From: Streptomyces sp. MMG1533
Lineage (GTDB): Bacteria > Actinomycetota > Actinomycetes > Streptomycetales > Streptomycetaceae
Assembly: GCF_001279775.1 (NCBI RefSeq)
Contig: NZ_LGDG01000283.1
Coordinates: 1 to 34,023, forward strand
Direction of reading: 5' to 3'
Length of the DNA: 34,023 bases
Of this stretch, positions 7,545-15,591 are shown in pieces (within the stretch, counting starts at the first letter, position 1; each line of letters begins with the position of its first letter). The notes under the pieces are model-generated. The model saw only the letters and a program-made list of their open reading frames with translations. It searched no databases and was not told where the DNA came from. A program made the translations under genes and the position numbers.

Positions 7545-8081
7545 ATGTCTGACATGACCGATACCACGCCCGGCTGGCTGAGTTCCGACGAGCTCGAGAT
7601 GGCGCGCGCCCGCATGCCGATCCTGTACGTCGAGGCCGTGCCCGTGCGCGTCGACGACAGCGGCGAAGTCACCAGTGTCGGCCTGCTGCTGCGCATCGGG
7701 TCCGACGGAACGGTCAGCCGGACCCTGGTCTCCGGCCGCGTCCTGCACCACGAACGGGTCCGCGACGCCCTGCTGCGCCATCTGGAGAAGGACCTCGGCC
7801 CGATGGCGCTGCCCCGGATCCCCTCCTCCCTGCAGCCTTTCACCGTGGCGGAGTACTTCCCCACGCACGGCGTCACGCCGTACCACGACCCCCGCCAGCA
7901 CGCGGTCTCGCTCGCCTACGTCGTCCCGGTGACCGGCGACTGCCGCCCCCGCCAGGACGCCCTCGACCTGGTCTGGTTCAGCCCGCAGGACGCCCTGTCG
8001 CCCGCGGTGCAGAGCGAGATGCCGGGCGGGCACGGGGTGCTGCTCAAGCAGGCGCTGGCGCACGTGGGCTGCTCGGTCTGA
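7545..8081 (+). CDS. Nudix-like protein with degenerate Nudix box (DUF4916-like)
   Basis: Soluble protein of 178 residues resembling DUF4916/Nudix-fold proteins. The segment GRVLHHERVRDALLRHLEKDLG (about 65-86) keeps the G-x5-E-x7-R spacing of the Nudix box, but the catalytic REUxEExG core reads RHLEKDLG, so two of the metal-binding glutamates are replaced. A later DLVWFSPQDAL matches the C-terminal part of Nudix folds. Hydrolase activity is therefore doubtful. The start at 7545 is chosen from the TATGAT element six bases before it; an ATG at 7515 would have neither leader nor ribosome site. Function unknown. Confidence 0.75.
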   Translation: MSDMTDTTPGWLSSDELEMARARMPILYVEAVPVRVDDSGEVTSVGLLLRIGSDGTVSRTLVSGRVLHHERVRDALLRHLEKDLGPMALPRIPSSLQPFTVAEYFPTHGVTPYHDPRQHAVSLAYVVPVTGDCRPRQDALDLVWFSPQDALSPAVQSEMPGGHGVLLKQALAHVGCSV

Positions 8082-8104
8082 GCGGTCCGACGCCTGGGTC
8101 GGTC

Positions 8105-8522
8105 GTGGTCGCCGGTGCGGGGACCGTGGGTTCGTCGATCGCGTACCACCTGGCCGGCCGCGGGGCCGCCGTCACCCCTCTCGACCGGGGGCCCGCCCCC
8201 GCCACGGGCGTGACCGGCGGATCCTTCGCACGGGTCGGGGCCCACGGCGGGGACTGGCCGGGCGGCGCGCGGGACCTGCTCGCGGCGTTCCGGGGCGCCG
8301 ACGACTGCCGGGGGCTGGACTGCCGAGTCAGCGGGCGGCTGATGCCGGCGAACGGGGCCCCTGCTGGGCCGTGTCACGCCGGACCGGTCGGTGTACGTGG
8401 CCGTCCTGCACTCGGCCTTGACCCTGGCACCCACCGTCGGACAACTGGTCGCGGAGGAACTCGTCACCGGGGAACCGGCAGCCGGACTGCGCCGGTGCCG
8501 GATCGTGCGGGGCGCGGACTGA
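8105..8522 (+). pseudogene. FAD-dependent oxidoreductase (DAO family) pseudogene, internal deletion
   Basis: The 5' part encodes a clear Rossmann FAD-binding start, VVAGAGTVGSSIAYHLAGRG, then SFARVGAHGGDWP as in D-amino-acid-oxidase-type enzymes. From 8361, in another frame, comes the family's C-terminal end: RVTPDRSVYVAVLHSALTLAP, then VGQLVAEELVTG and the stop at 8520-8522. The two ends lie within 420 bp, whereas an intact enzyme needs about 1.1 kb. Most of the middle is missing and the ends are out of frame. This gene is broken and very likely inactive. Confidence 0.75.
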
Positions 8523-8564
8523 CCAAGGAGACCGGGGTCTCCGGGGTCGCCGGGGTCCCCCGCG

Positions 8565-8897
8565 TCACTCCGCGTCTTCGGCCTTGCGCTGGCTCGTGCC
8601 GGGCTCGCCCGTGTCGCGTCGCCACTCGACGACCAGCTCGTCCTTGGTGCCGAAGCGGACCAGGTGACGGCCGACGACGTCTTCGAGGAGGTCGAGGTGT
8701 TCGGCCTCCGACTCCACGGAGAGCAAGAGGGCCCCGTCGACGGCGGTGAGTGAGCCGGTGCCGTTCTGGAAGAGCAGTCGGCCCTCGCCGGTCTCCTCGT
8801 CCCAGCTGGTCTCGCTGCGGCGGCCGAGGTGGGAGGCGAGTTGCTTGGCGTAGCGGTGCGGTCGGTCGGTGGCGACGCGGGCTTCGGAACGGGGCAT
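8565..8897 (-). CDS. DUF2218 family protein
   Basis: Small cytosolic protein of 110 residues. It has the DUF2218 pattern: MPRSEARVATDRPHRYAKQL at the start, a central GEGRLLFQNGTGSLTAVDGALLLSVE, and a later HLVRFGTKDELVVEWRR. The family is found next to redox and siderophore genes in several bacteria, but its biochemical role is not established. The ATG at 8897 has GGAG about 8 bases upstream. It survives intact inside a region of otherwise decayed genes. Confidence 0.82.
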   Translation of the reverse strand: MPRSEARVATDRPHRYAKQLASHLGRRSETSWDEETGEGRLLFQNGTGSLTAVDGALLLSVESEAEHLDLLEDVVGRHLVRFGTKDELVVEWRRDTGEPGTSQRKAEDAE

Positions 8898-8997
8898 GGC
8901 GTACTCCGGGGGTCGCGGTGTGCGGTGAACGTCTCGATGGTGCCGGAGCGGCGCGCGGAACACGCACCTTCCCACGCGTCACACGCCGCAAAGTATG

Positions 8998-9331
8998 GAT
9001 GCCTCCCGTGTCACGCACACTACGATCAAGGCATGCCCGGCCCAAGGAAGTTGGCCTTGGGAGACCGCACGGTGACGCGGGGTGCGCGTTCCTGCTGTCG
9101 GTGGCTCGCTGTGCGGCGGCGGAGCAGCACCCGGCGTTCGCCGAGCCCGGTGCCGTGACAGCCGCACCGTACGAGGGCGTCTTCGTCCACGAAGGCGAGC
9201 GGCGACCACGGCAACTCCGTCTCCTTCGTGACGGTGCCGAGCCTGCCGTACCTGCTCGACCGCCCGGTGCCCCAACTGGCCGCGGCCGTCGACCGCGACA
9301 CGGCGACGAAGGTGGGCCGGCCGGCGTCCTG
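8998..9331 (+). other. Degenerate, unrecognised coding-like stretch
   Basis: No intact gene is visible here. A TACGAT at 9021-9026 lies 5 bases before an ATG at 9032, resembling a leaderless start, but that frame stops after 41 codons. Neighbouring plus frames contain protein-like runs: one ending near AAPYEGVFVHEG, and then in another frame NSVSFVTVPSLPYLLDRPVP, reaching TGA at 9329-9331. Frame switching of this kind suggests a frameshifted remnant of one gene. I do not recognise the family. Confidence 0.3.
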
Positions 9332-9432
9332 AGCCACACGGTCCTACGTGCCCTTCAGCGCGAGCGGCAGCGAGCTGATGCCACTGAGGAAGTTGGAGCA
9401 GCCCGGCCGCGCGGGGCCCGTCCGCTCCGGTC

Positions 9433-9555
9433 GCGGAGGCCCGCGAGTACGGCACCGATCTCGCCGCGGGCATCTTCCACGGCCTCGATCTGCCGCTCGG
9501 GCGCGCACACGCTCTGAAGTGCGGGGCGAGGTTGTCGGCAGGCGCGGAACCGCAC
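9433..9555 (+). pseudogene. Possible C-terminal remnant of a PfkB-type sugar kinase
   Basis: The frame starting at 9433 reads GTDLAAGIFHGLDLPLGRAH followed by ALKCGARLSAGA. This resembles the end of PfkB-family kinases, where GAGDAFAAG is followed by a GL..G(L/M)DLP..A helix and a CGA(L)S segment. The GAGD catalytic signature is itself damaged (only GTD), and nothing upstream encodes the rest of a kinase. The fragment runs up to the end of the ABC-transporter gene on the other strand. Identification rests on about 30 residues and is tentative. Confidence 0.3.
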
Positions 9556-9570
9556 CTGCCGGGCTCGCGT

Positions 9571-11406
9571 TCAGTGCAGGTCGACCCGCGCGGGGCTGTC
9601 GTCGACGGAACTGTCGTCGAGGAAGCCGCCCGACTGGTGCTGCCAGAGTTTCGCGTAGGCGCCGTCCGAAGCCAGCAGCTCCTGGTGCGTGCCCTGCTCG
9701 ATGATCCGTCCGCGGTCGAGGACGACGAGTCGGTCCATGGTGGCGACCGTGCTCAGCCGGTGCGCCACCACGAGTGCCGTCCGCCTCTCCATGAGCCGCC
9801 ACAGCGCCTCCTGGACGAGGATCTCGCTCTCGGAGTCCAGGGCGCTGGTCGCCTCGTCGAGCAGCAGGATCGGCGCGTCGCGCAGGATCGCCCTGGCGAG
9901 AGCGACCCGCTGCCGCTGGCCGCCGGACAGCTTGACACCGCGCTCGCCCACCATGGTGTCGAAGCCGTCCGGCAGCGCGTCGGCGAACTCCGTGACGTGT
10001 GCCGCCTCGGCCGCGCGACGGATCTCGGCCTCGGTGGCGTCCGGCCGGGCGAACGCGATGTTGTCCCGCAGCGTGCGGTGGAACATCGCCGGATCCTGCG
10101 GCACGTAGGCGATCAGGCCGCGCAGGTCGGCCTGGCGCATCCTGCTGATGTCCCGGCCCCCGATCAGGATCCGGCCGGCGTCGATGTCCGTCATCCGCAG
10201 CAGCAGCCGGCTGAGCGTGGTCTTGCCCCCGCCGGACCGGCCGACGAGACCGATCCTCGCCCCGCTGGGCACAGCCAGGTCGAGGCCGTCGAAGAGCGTT
10301 TCCGCGCCCGCGTGGGCGAAGGTCACCTGCTCGAAACGGACGTCGGCAGCCCCCGCCGGCAGCGGCTCCGGCGACACCGGGTCGAGGACGGTCGGCCGTG
10401 TCAGCAGCAGTTCGGTGAACTGCGCGGCCTCCGTCATGGAGCTCTCCAGGCGGCGGTAGATCTGGTTGAACTCGAACATGATCCGCGTCGCGTTGGTGTA
10501 GTACGTGAAGGCGACCACGACCGCCTCCACACCGAGCCTGCCCCCGCCGAGCGCGACCGCGAGCAGCAGGCCCAGCGCGTTGGTGAGGACGGACATCGGC
10601 GCGATCAGAGTGTCGATGCGCAGGTTGCCGTAGTCCCACGACCTCAGCGAGAGCCGCCGCGACTCCGCGACGCGGGACCGGTGCTCGGCGGCCTCGCGTT
10701 CCTCCGCGGCGAAGGCCCGGACCGTGTCCATGTTCATCAGACTGTCGGCGACATGACCCGACACCCGGGCGATCGCCGCCTCGCGCTGGTCGACGAGTGC
10801 CTGGCGGCGACGGATCAGGGGCGTCACACACAGCGCCGTCAGTGCGATCATCGTCAGGAGCCCCACCACGAGCAGCGGTTCGTAGCGCCACAGCACCACC
10901 GACCCGAACACCAGCGGTACGAAGCTGCCCACGACCGAGAACGTCAACGTGTCGACGAACTGCTCGAATCGGGAGGCGAAGCTCAGGACCCGCTTGGTCA
11001 GCGACCCGGCGAAGTTGTCGTGGAAGAACGCGGCGTCCTTGGCGAACAGCTCGTCCATGCCGATCACGTACAGATGCTCGATACCGAGGGCGTCGAGGCG
11101 GTTCAGGCAGTGGATGCCGACACGCCACAGCGCCTCCGCGAGCAGCAGGACGCCGGCGAAGCCGAGGACGTAGGGCAGCGTCGAGCCGATGGTGACACCG
11201 GTGTCGCCGGCGATGTGTCCGACGAGCTTCGCGACGACCAGCGGTGCGATGTAGTTGATGCCGATGTTGCCCAGCGCCGACAGCAGCATCGCCGGCACCG
11301 TCAGCCACCGGAGCCGGGCCAGCTCCCGTCCGTAGTAACGAAGTGCGAGGAGCACGGAGCCCCTGCGCGGCGGAACCTCGCGCGATTCAGGCGATCCCAT
11401 CCCCAC
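9571..11406 (-). CDS. ABC exporter, fused transmembrane and ATPase domains (ABCB/MsbA type)
   Basis: Half-transporter of about 611 residues that should act as a homodimeric or heterodimeric exporter in the cytoplasmic membrane. An N-terminal six-helix domain spans about 35-320. The nucleotide-binding domain has Walker A GRSGGGKT (389-396), Q-loop YVPQD, signature LSGGQ (493-497), Walker B ILLLDE (513-518) and the switch histidine in AHRLST (H549), all intact. GTG at 11406 and ATG at 11400 are equally possible starts; neither has a strong ribosome site. There is no adjacent partner ABC gene or regulator, so the substrate (lipid, peptide or drug) cannot be inferred. Confidence 0.93.
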   Translation of the reverse strand: MGMGSPESREVPPRRGSVLLALRYYGRELARLRWLTVPAMLLSALGNIGINYIAPLVVAKLVGHIAGDTGVTIGSTLPYVLGFAGVLLLAEALWRVGIHCLNRLDALGIEHLYVIGMDELFAKDAAFFHDNFAGSLTKRVLSFASRFEQFVDTLTFSVVGSFVPLVFGSVVLWRYEPLLVVGLLTMIALTALCVTPLIRRRQALVDQREAAIARVSGHVADSLMNMDTVRAFAAEEREAAEHRSRVAESRRLSLRSWDYGNLRIDTLIAPMSVLTNALGLLLAVALGGGRLGVEAVVVAFTYYTNATRIMFEFNQIYRRLESSMTEAAQFTELLLTRPTVLDPVSPEPLPAGAADVRFEQVTFAHAGAETLFDGLDLAVPSGARIGLVGRSGGGKTTLSRLLLRMTDIDAGRILIGGRDISRMRQADLRGLIAYVPQDPAMFHRTLRDNIAFARPDATEAEIRRAAEAAHVTEFADALPDGFDTMVGERGVKLSGGQRQRVALARAILRDAPILLLDEATSALDSESEILVQEALWRLMERRTALVVAHRLSTVATMDRLVVLDRGRIIEQGTHQELLASDGAYAKLWQHQSGGFLDDSSVDDSPARVDLH

Positions 11407-11665
11407 CCCGTGTTGTCGTGCGCCGACCCGCCACGCGCGGGGCGCGACGAAGGAGCCCCCGCGCAGCTCGCATCGCCGTCGACACCGACGTGCGAGTACG
11501 GGGAGGCCAGGAATCGCAGTGTCCCGCGACGACGGCCGGGGAATCCAGGCGTTTTCTCAGCCGAGGACAGGCCGCACACAGGTGCGATTCCTGCGGGACG
11601 GGCGTGGGGTTCCGGACGTCACGTGCGACCTGTCCCTGCACTTCGCCGGACGGGGCACAAACGCA

Positions 11666-11701
11666 TTCAGCGGGTCTGCCACTGTCGGCAGACCCGCTGA
11701 A
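11666..11701 (-). terminator. Strong hairpin terminator behind tRNA-Pro
   Basis: A perfect 15-bp inverted repeat (arms 11666-11680 and 11687-11701, TTCAGCGGGTCTGCC and its complement) surrounds a 6-base loop. It begins 8 bases after the tRNA 3' end in the direction of tRNA transcription. A long T run is absent, as is common for Streptomyces terminators. Confidence 0.8.
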
Positions 11702-11708
11702 AACACCG

Positions 11709-11782
<74 letters not shown>

Positions 11783-11879
11783 GTGCCGTCTGACCTGGAG
11801 TTTCCCCCGGCCCAACATGCATGGAAACAATACCGCACTCGGGTCCGTGGTCGCGCACCCGTTTATCCGGGGACGGCCC

Positions 11880-11917
11880 TTGACCTCAAGCATGCTTGAG
11901 GTTGCAAGATCGTCCGC
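11880..11917 (+). promoter_or_regulatory. MerR/SoxR-type promoter with 20-bp palindromic operator
   Basis: A -35 TTGACC (11880-11885) and a -10 CAAGAT (11905-11910) are separated by 19 bases, the stretched spacing typical of MerR-family activated promoters. The spacer is filled by a perfect 20-bp palindrome, ACCTCAAGCATGCTTGAGGT (11883-11902). Its outer halves CCTCAAG...CTTGAGG are those of the known SoxR box. The ATG at 11918 is 7 bases after the -10, so the message should be leaderless. No MerR-family gene is in the window, so the regulator acts from elsewhere. Confidence 0.85.
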
Positions 11918-12625
11918 ATGACGCTGACCGAGGAACGCGGTCGTACGTACGGGTACGGCGACCTGCCCCGGCTCATGGGGCTGATGACGGGCGACGAGAA
12001 GCACGGACCGGCGGCGACGTCCACGCTGGACGCGCTGTGGGTCCTCTACGACCGGGTGCTGCGGATCGGGCCCGAGCGGCCGGACGATCCGGGGCGGGAC
12101 CGGTTCCTGCTGTCCAAGGGGCACGGGCCGATGGCGTACTACGCCGTGCTGGCCGCCAAGGGCTTCGTGCCCGTGGACTGGCTGCCGGGCTTCGGTTCGT
12201 ACGACTCGCCGCTCGGCCACCATCCCGACCGTGTGCTCGTGCCGGGGGCCGAGATCGGCAGCGGGTCGCTGGGGCACGGGCTGCCGATCGCCGTGGGCAC
12301 CGCGCTGGGACTGCGCGCCCAGGGGCTCGACGCGCCTCGGGTGTGGGTGCTGGTCGGGGACGCCGAGCTGGACGAGGGCAGCAACCACGAGGCGATCGCC
12401 TTCGCCGGGCCGGCCGGGCTGGAGCGGCTGCACACCGTCGTGATCGACAACTCCTCCGCCAGTCACGCCCTGCCCGGCGGGATCGCCGCCCGCTTCGAGG
12501 CCGCCGGCTGGTCCGCCGTCACGGTCGACGGCCGTGACCACGGCGCGCTGTACGCCGCCTTCACCGCCCCGCACCCGGGCCGACCGCACGTGGTCGTGGC
12601 CCGGGTCGAGCCCAAGTCCGCCTGA
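11918..12625 (+). CDS. Transketolase, N-terminal (ThDP pyrophosphate-binding) subunit
   Basis: Protein of 235 residues equivalent to the first domain of transketolase. Seen are LLSKGHGPMAYYA (about 64-76), GSLGHGLPIAVG, and the thiamine-diphosphate motif GDAELDEGSNHEA (from about 147) ending in VIDNSSA. The closing NN/NS of the metal site is intact (D148, N178). Together with the next gene it makes the full two-subunit enzyme that moves two-carbon units between sugar phosphates in the pentose-phosphate pathway; some such split enzymes act on other sugars. It starts directly at a MerR-type promoter and is probably translated without a leader. Confidence 0.9.
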   Translation: MTLTEERGRTYGYGDLPRLMGLMTGDEKHGPAATSTLDALWVLYDRVLRIGPERPDDPGRDRFLLSKGHGPMAYYAVLAAKGFVPVDWLPGFGSYDSPLGHHPDRVLVPGAEIGSGSLGHGLPIAVGTALGLRAQGLDAPRVWVLVGDAELDEGSNHEAIAFAGPAGLERLHTVVIDNSSASHALPGGIAARFEAAGWSAVTVDGRDHGALYAAFTAPHPGRPHVVVARVEPKSA

Positions 12626-12666
12626 ACGTCCGCCGCCCTGACACCTCCGGAAAGGCCCGAACCTCC

Positions 12667-13587
12667 ATGGACACCATGCGTGACCGTCTCGCCCCCGTCG
12701 TCTCACGCCTGCTCGACGAGGATCCGCGGGTCGCGGTCCTCCTCGCCGAGATCGGCAGGGACGGCTTCGCCGAGGCGGCGCACCGCCACCCCGACCGGGT
12801 CGTCAACGTCGGCATCCGCGAGCAGCTCCTCGTCGGGGCGGCCGCGGGGATGGCGCTGACCGGGCTGCGGCCCGTCGTGCACACCTTCGCGAGCTTCCTC
12901 GTCGAGCGGCCCTTCGAGCAGGTCAAGCTGGACCTCGGCCATCAGGACGTGGGCGCTGTGCTGGTGAGCGCCGCCGCGTCCTTCGACTGGCCCGCGGGAG
13001 GGTACACCCACATGGCCCCCGGGGACGTGGCCCTGCTCGACACCCTCGACGGCTGGACCGTGCATGTGCCGGGGCATCCGGACGAGGCCGAGACCCTCCT
13101 GCGGCACGCCGTCGCCGCGGGCGACGACAAGGTGTACGTACGGCTGTCCGTGCAGGCCAACCGGGACGCGCTCCCGGTCGACGGCGAGCGCTTCCGCACC
13201 GTCCGCGAGGGCGGCTCGGGCGTGGTCGTCGCCATCGGGCCCGTGCTGGACGCGGTGCTGGCCGCCGTGGCGGGCCTGGACGTGACGGTGCTGTACGCGA
13301 CGACCGTACGGCCCTTCGACGCGGCCGCCCTGCGTCGGGCCACGGAGACGGCCGGGGCCGACGTCGTGCTCGTCGAGCCGTACCTGGCGGGTACGTCCAC
13401 CGCGGCGGCGAACGACGCCCTCGCCGACGTACCCCATCGGGTGCTGGGCCTCGGCGTGGGCCGCCGCGAACTGCGACGTTACGGCCGCGTCGAGGAACAC
13501 GCCGCCGCGCACGGCCTCGAGGCACGGTCCCTGCGCGAGCGGATCGGCGGGTTCGTGGCGGGCGGGGTGGTGGCAGGGCGCTCGTGA
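12667..13587 (+). CDS. Transketolase, C-terminal (pyrimidine-binding) subunit
   Basis: Protein of 306 residues covering the second and third transketolase domains. The catalytic glutamate that activates thiamine diphosphate is in VGIREQ (E52). The HTFASFLVERPFEQVKLDL and GGYTHMAPGDVALLDTLDG segments are typical of the family, and a C-terminal regulatory-like domain follows (about 180-290). It starts 41 bp after the N-terminal subunit with GGAAAGG upstream, so both are made from one message under the SoxR-like promoter. The GS(T)H-type phosphate-binding details cannot be judged by eye, so the exact sugar substrate is open. Confidence 0.9.
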   Translation: MDTMRDRLAPVVSRLLDEDPRVAVLLAEIGRDGFAEAAHRHPDRVVNVGIREQLLVGAAAGMALTGLRPVVHTFASFLVERPFEQVKLDLGHQDVGAVLVSAAASFDWPAGGYTHMAPGDVALLDTLDGWTVHVPGHPDEAETLLRHAVAAGDDKVYVRLSVQANRDALPVDGERFRTVREGGSGVVVAIGPVLDAVLAAVAGLDVTVLYATTVRPFDAAALRRATETAGADVVLVEPYLAGTSTAAANDALADVPHRVLGLGVGRRELRRYGRVEEHAAAHGLEARSLRERIGGFVAGGVVAGRS

Positions 13588-13593
13588 GGTGGG

Positions 13594-13712
13594 GAGGCGT
13601 GCGGGTCCGGCTCCTCAGGCGGAGCGCACGCGGGGCGAGGAGGCGTGCGGGCCCGGCTCTCAGGCGGAGCGCACGCGGGGCGAGGAGGCGTGCGGGCCCG
13701 GCTCTCAGGCGG
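13594..13712. repeat. Tandem 45/46-bp repeat with internal hairpins between convergent genes
   Basis: About 2.6 copies of a 45-46-bp unit start at 13594, 13640 and 13685. Each full unit carries GCGTGCG and its complement CGCACGC about 20 bases apart, so each can form a stem. The array exactly fills the gap between the transketolase stop and the stop of the convergent MFS gene. It may work as a bidirectional terminator. It is too short and spacer-free to be a CRISPR array. Confidence 0.85.
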
Positions 13713-15053
13713 TCAGCCGTTCTCCGCCCCGGCCGTGCGTGCACGTGGCGCCGCCGCCGGACCCGAGCCTGCGACGGGTGCGTCGACGCGCACCAGGTCG
13801 CGTATCGCGGGCACGGCGAGCAGGGCACCCGCGACGACGAAGCTCATCACTCCGGCGACCAGAAGCACCTGGTCGGCGCCGAGGAGTCCGGCCGCCGGGC
13901 CGGCGAGGGCCTGGCCGACCGGCATCATCGCGAGGGAGCCGGCCACGTCGTACGCGTGGATGCGGTTGAGGACGTCGGGCGGGACCTGCGTCTGCACGCT
14001 GGTCGCCCACATGACGCCCCAGAACGACATCCCGGCCCCGGCGACGGCGGCTCCGACGGCCATGGCCGGAATACCGAGCCCGGCCCCGACCGTCGCCGGG
14101 AAGCCGACGAAGCCGAGCAGGGAGAGCGCGCCGGCGCGCAGCATACGGCGGGGGCGCAGGCGCAGGGCGAGGAACCCGCCGACGACGGTCCCGGCGCCCA
14201 GGGCTGAGTTGATCAGGCCGTAGGCGCCCGGGCCGTGCTCCTGCACGACCTTCGTGGCCACCAGCGGGACCGTCGGGCCCCACACGGCGATCATGTAGAG
14301 GCACCAGACGGCGATGACGGCCCACAGCCACGTGCGCGATCTGAACTCCCGCCAGCCTTCGACGAGATCGGCCCGGAAGGCGCTGCCGCCGTGTCCTGTC
14401 GGGTGGCTGCCCGGGGTGAGCGGCGGCAGGCGCAGCAGCAGGAGGCACAGGGCACTCACCGCGTAGGTGGCCGCGTGGGCCACGAAGACGCCGCCGGGCG
14501 AGGCGAGCCCGACCAGCACGCCCGCGGCGGCGGGGCCGGCCAGTTGGGCGACGGACTCGGCGATGCGTATGGCGCCGTTCGCGCCCTGGACGTCGGAGGC
14601 GAGCCGGGGGACGGTGCTGGCGACGCCGGGCTGGAAGACGGCGCCCGCGACGCCGTTGGCGAAGCCGATCGCACAGATCTCCCAGAGCACCACGTGTCCG
14701 GAGTAGAAGAGCGCGGCGGCCAGGGCCTGGGTACCGAGCCGCACCAGGTCGGCGCCGATCATCAGTCTGCGGGTGCTGAAGCGGTCGGCGATGACCCCGC
14801 CGAAGACGACGAGCCCGGCGAAGGCGGCGGCCGTCGAGGCCATGGCGAGGCCCACGGCACCTGCCCCGTACCCGTGCTGGAGCAGGCCCGCGGCCAGGGC
14901 CACGGGCAGGATGGTGTCGCCGAGCCGGGCGACGGCCCGGGCGGTGAAGAACAGCACGAAGTCCCGCGACCAGAACGACCGCGAAGCCTTGTCCGACGCC
15001 GTGCCCGTCCCCGTCACCCCTGCCGCCCCGTCACCCCTGCCGCCCCCCGTCAT
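13713..15053 (-). CDS. MFS transporter (MFS_3 / EntS-like efflux)
   Basis: Inner-membrane transporter of 446 residues with about 12 hydrophobic helices and the major-facilitator loop GGVIADRFSTRRLMIGADLVR between helices 2 and 3. A short Gly/Thr-rich cytoplasmic start and an Ala-rich tail flank the helices. The sequence type is that of EntS-like proton-driven exporters of siderophores or drugs. The start at ATG 15053 has only a weak ribosome site; a GTG about 12 codons on (VTGTGTASDK) is an alternative. A 17-bp repeat covers the first codons (15011-15046). No regulator adjoins it directly. Confidence 0.88.
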   Translation of the reverse strand: MTGGGRGDGAAGVTGTGTASDKASRSFWSRDFVLFFTARAVARLGDTILPVALAAGLLQHGYGAGAVGLAMASTAAAFAGLVVFGGVIADRFSTRRLMIGADLVRLGTQALAAALFYSGHVVLWEICAIGFANGVAGAVFQPGVASTVPRLASDVQGANGAIRIAESVAQLAGPAAAGVLVGLASPGGVFVAHAATYAVSALCLLLLRLPPLTPGSHPTGHGGSAFRADLVEGWREFRSRTWLWAVIAVWCLYMIAVWGPTVPLVATKVVQEHGPGAYGLINSALGAGTVVGGFLALRLRPRRMLRAGALSLLGFVGFPATVGAGLGIPAMAVGAAVAGAGMSFWGVMWATSVQTQVPPDVLNRIHAYDVAGSLAMMPVGQALAGPAAGLLGADQVLLVAGVMSFVVAGALLAVPAIRDLVRVDAPVAGSGPAAAPRARTAGAENG

Positions 15054-15201
15054 GCCTCAGCGCACCCTTCGACCAGCCCCACCGGCCCCACCAGCACCCC
15101 ACATGTCCCAAGCGTCCGTGGTAGCCGAAGCCCCCTCCGCCCCGGCTCCCACGTCCGCCTCGGATCATGGCACGCGGCACTGACAACGCCCGAAGGCTTT
15201 T

Positions 15202-15561
15202 TCACTCGCCGGTCGGCAAGCCCAACTCGGGGTGGGCGTCGAGCAGTCGGGGCGGTGCCGCCTGGCGCCAGGAGTCGGCGAGGATGTCACGCACCTCGTC
15301 CTCGTCCTCCAGCGCGGCGAGGCGGGCCCTCACCCAGGCGAACATCGCCTCGTGGTCGGCGATCCAGAACTTCTCCGGTTCGGCCAGCACCAGTTCGTCG
15401 CGCTCCTCCTTGGGGCAGCGCACGGCGAGGGAGGTCTCGTCCTCGGGCAGCGTGGCGAACATCTTCCCCGCCACCCGGAACGTGGGCATGCTCCAGGCGA
15501 TCTTCTCCGTCGTGTCCGGCAGGGACAGGGCGATTCGGCGTACGTCTTCGGCGTCCGGCAT
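15202..15561 (-). CDS. MmcQ/YjbR family protein
   Basis: Small soluble protein of 119 residues with the MmcQ/YjbR (CyaY-like fold) pattern: DVRRIALSLPDTTEKIAWSMPTFRVAGKMFATL near the start, then RCPKEERDELVLAEPEKFW and the C-terminal WVRARLAALEDEDEVRDIL with a tryptophan in DSWRQAAP. The family is thought to be DNA-binding-like but has no firm function. ATG at 15561 is preferred; TACGGT lies 7 bases upstream, so it may be leaderless. It follows the GNAT gene by 30 bp on the same strand and may also be read from that message. Confidence 0.85.
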   Translation of the reverse strand: MPDAEDVRRIALSLPDTTEKIAWSMPTFRVAGKMFATLPEDETSLAVRCPKEERDELVLAEPEKFWIADHEAMFAWVRARLAALEDEDEVRDILADSWRQAAPPRLLDAHPELGLPTGE

Positions 15562-15591
15562 GACAGGCACCGTAGTGGTTCCCACTGACAA

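Noticed and set aside
6096..8063. 655-codon minus-strand open frame opposite the amidohydrolase and Nudix-like genes
   Set aside because: It is an antisense shadow; no domain, while the plus strand has metal motifs and good starts.
9532..11700. 722-codon plus-strand open frame opposite the ABC exporter
   Set aside because: It mirrors the ABC gene codon for codon; the sequence is rich in Gln/Arg/His/Asp without motifs. Only its first codons overlap the possible kinase remnant.
13594..13712. CRISPR array
   Set aside because: Units follow each other without unique spacers and there are no cas genes.
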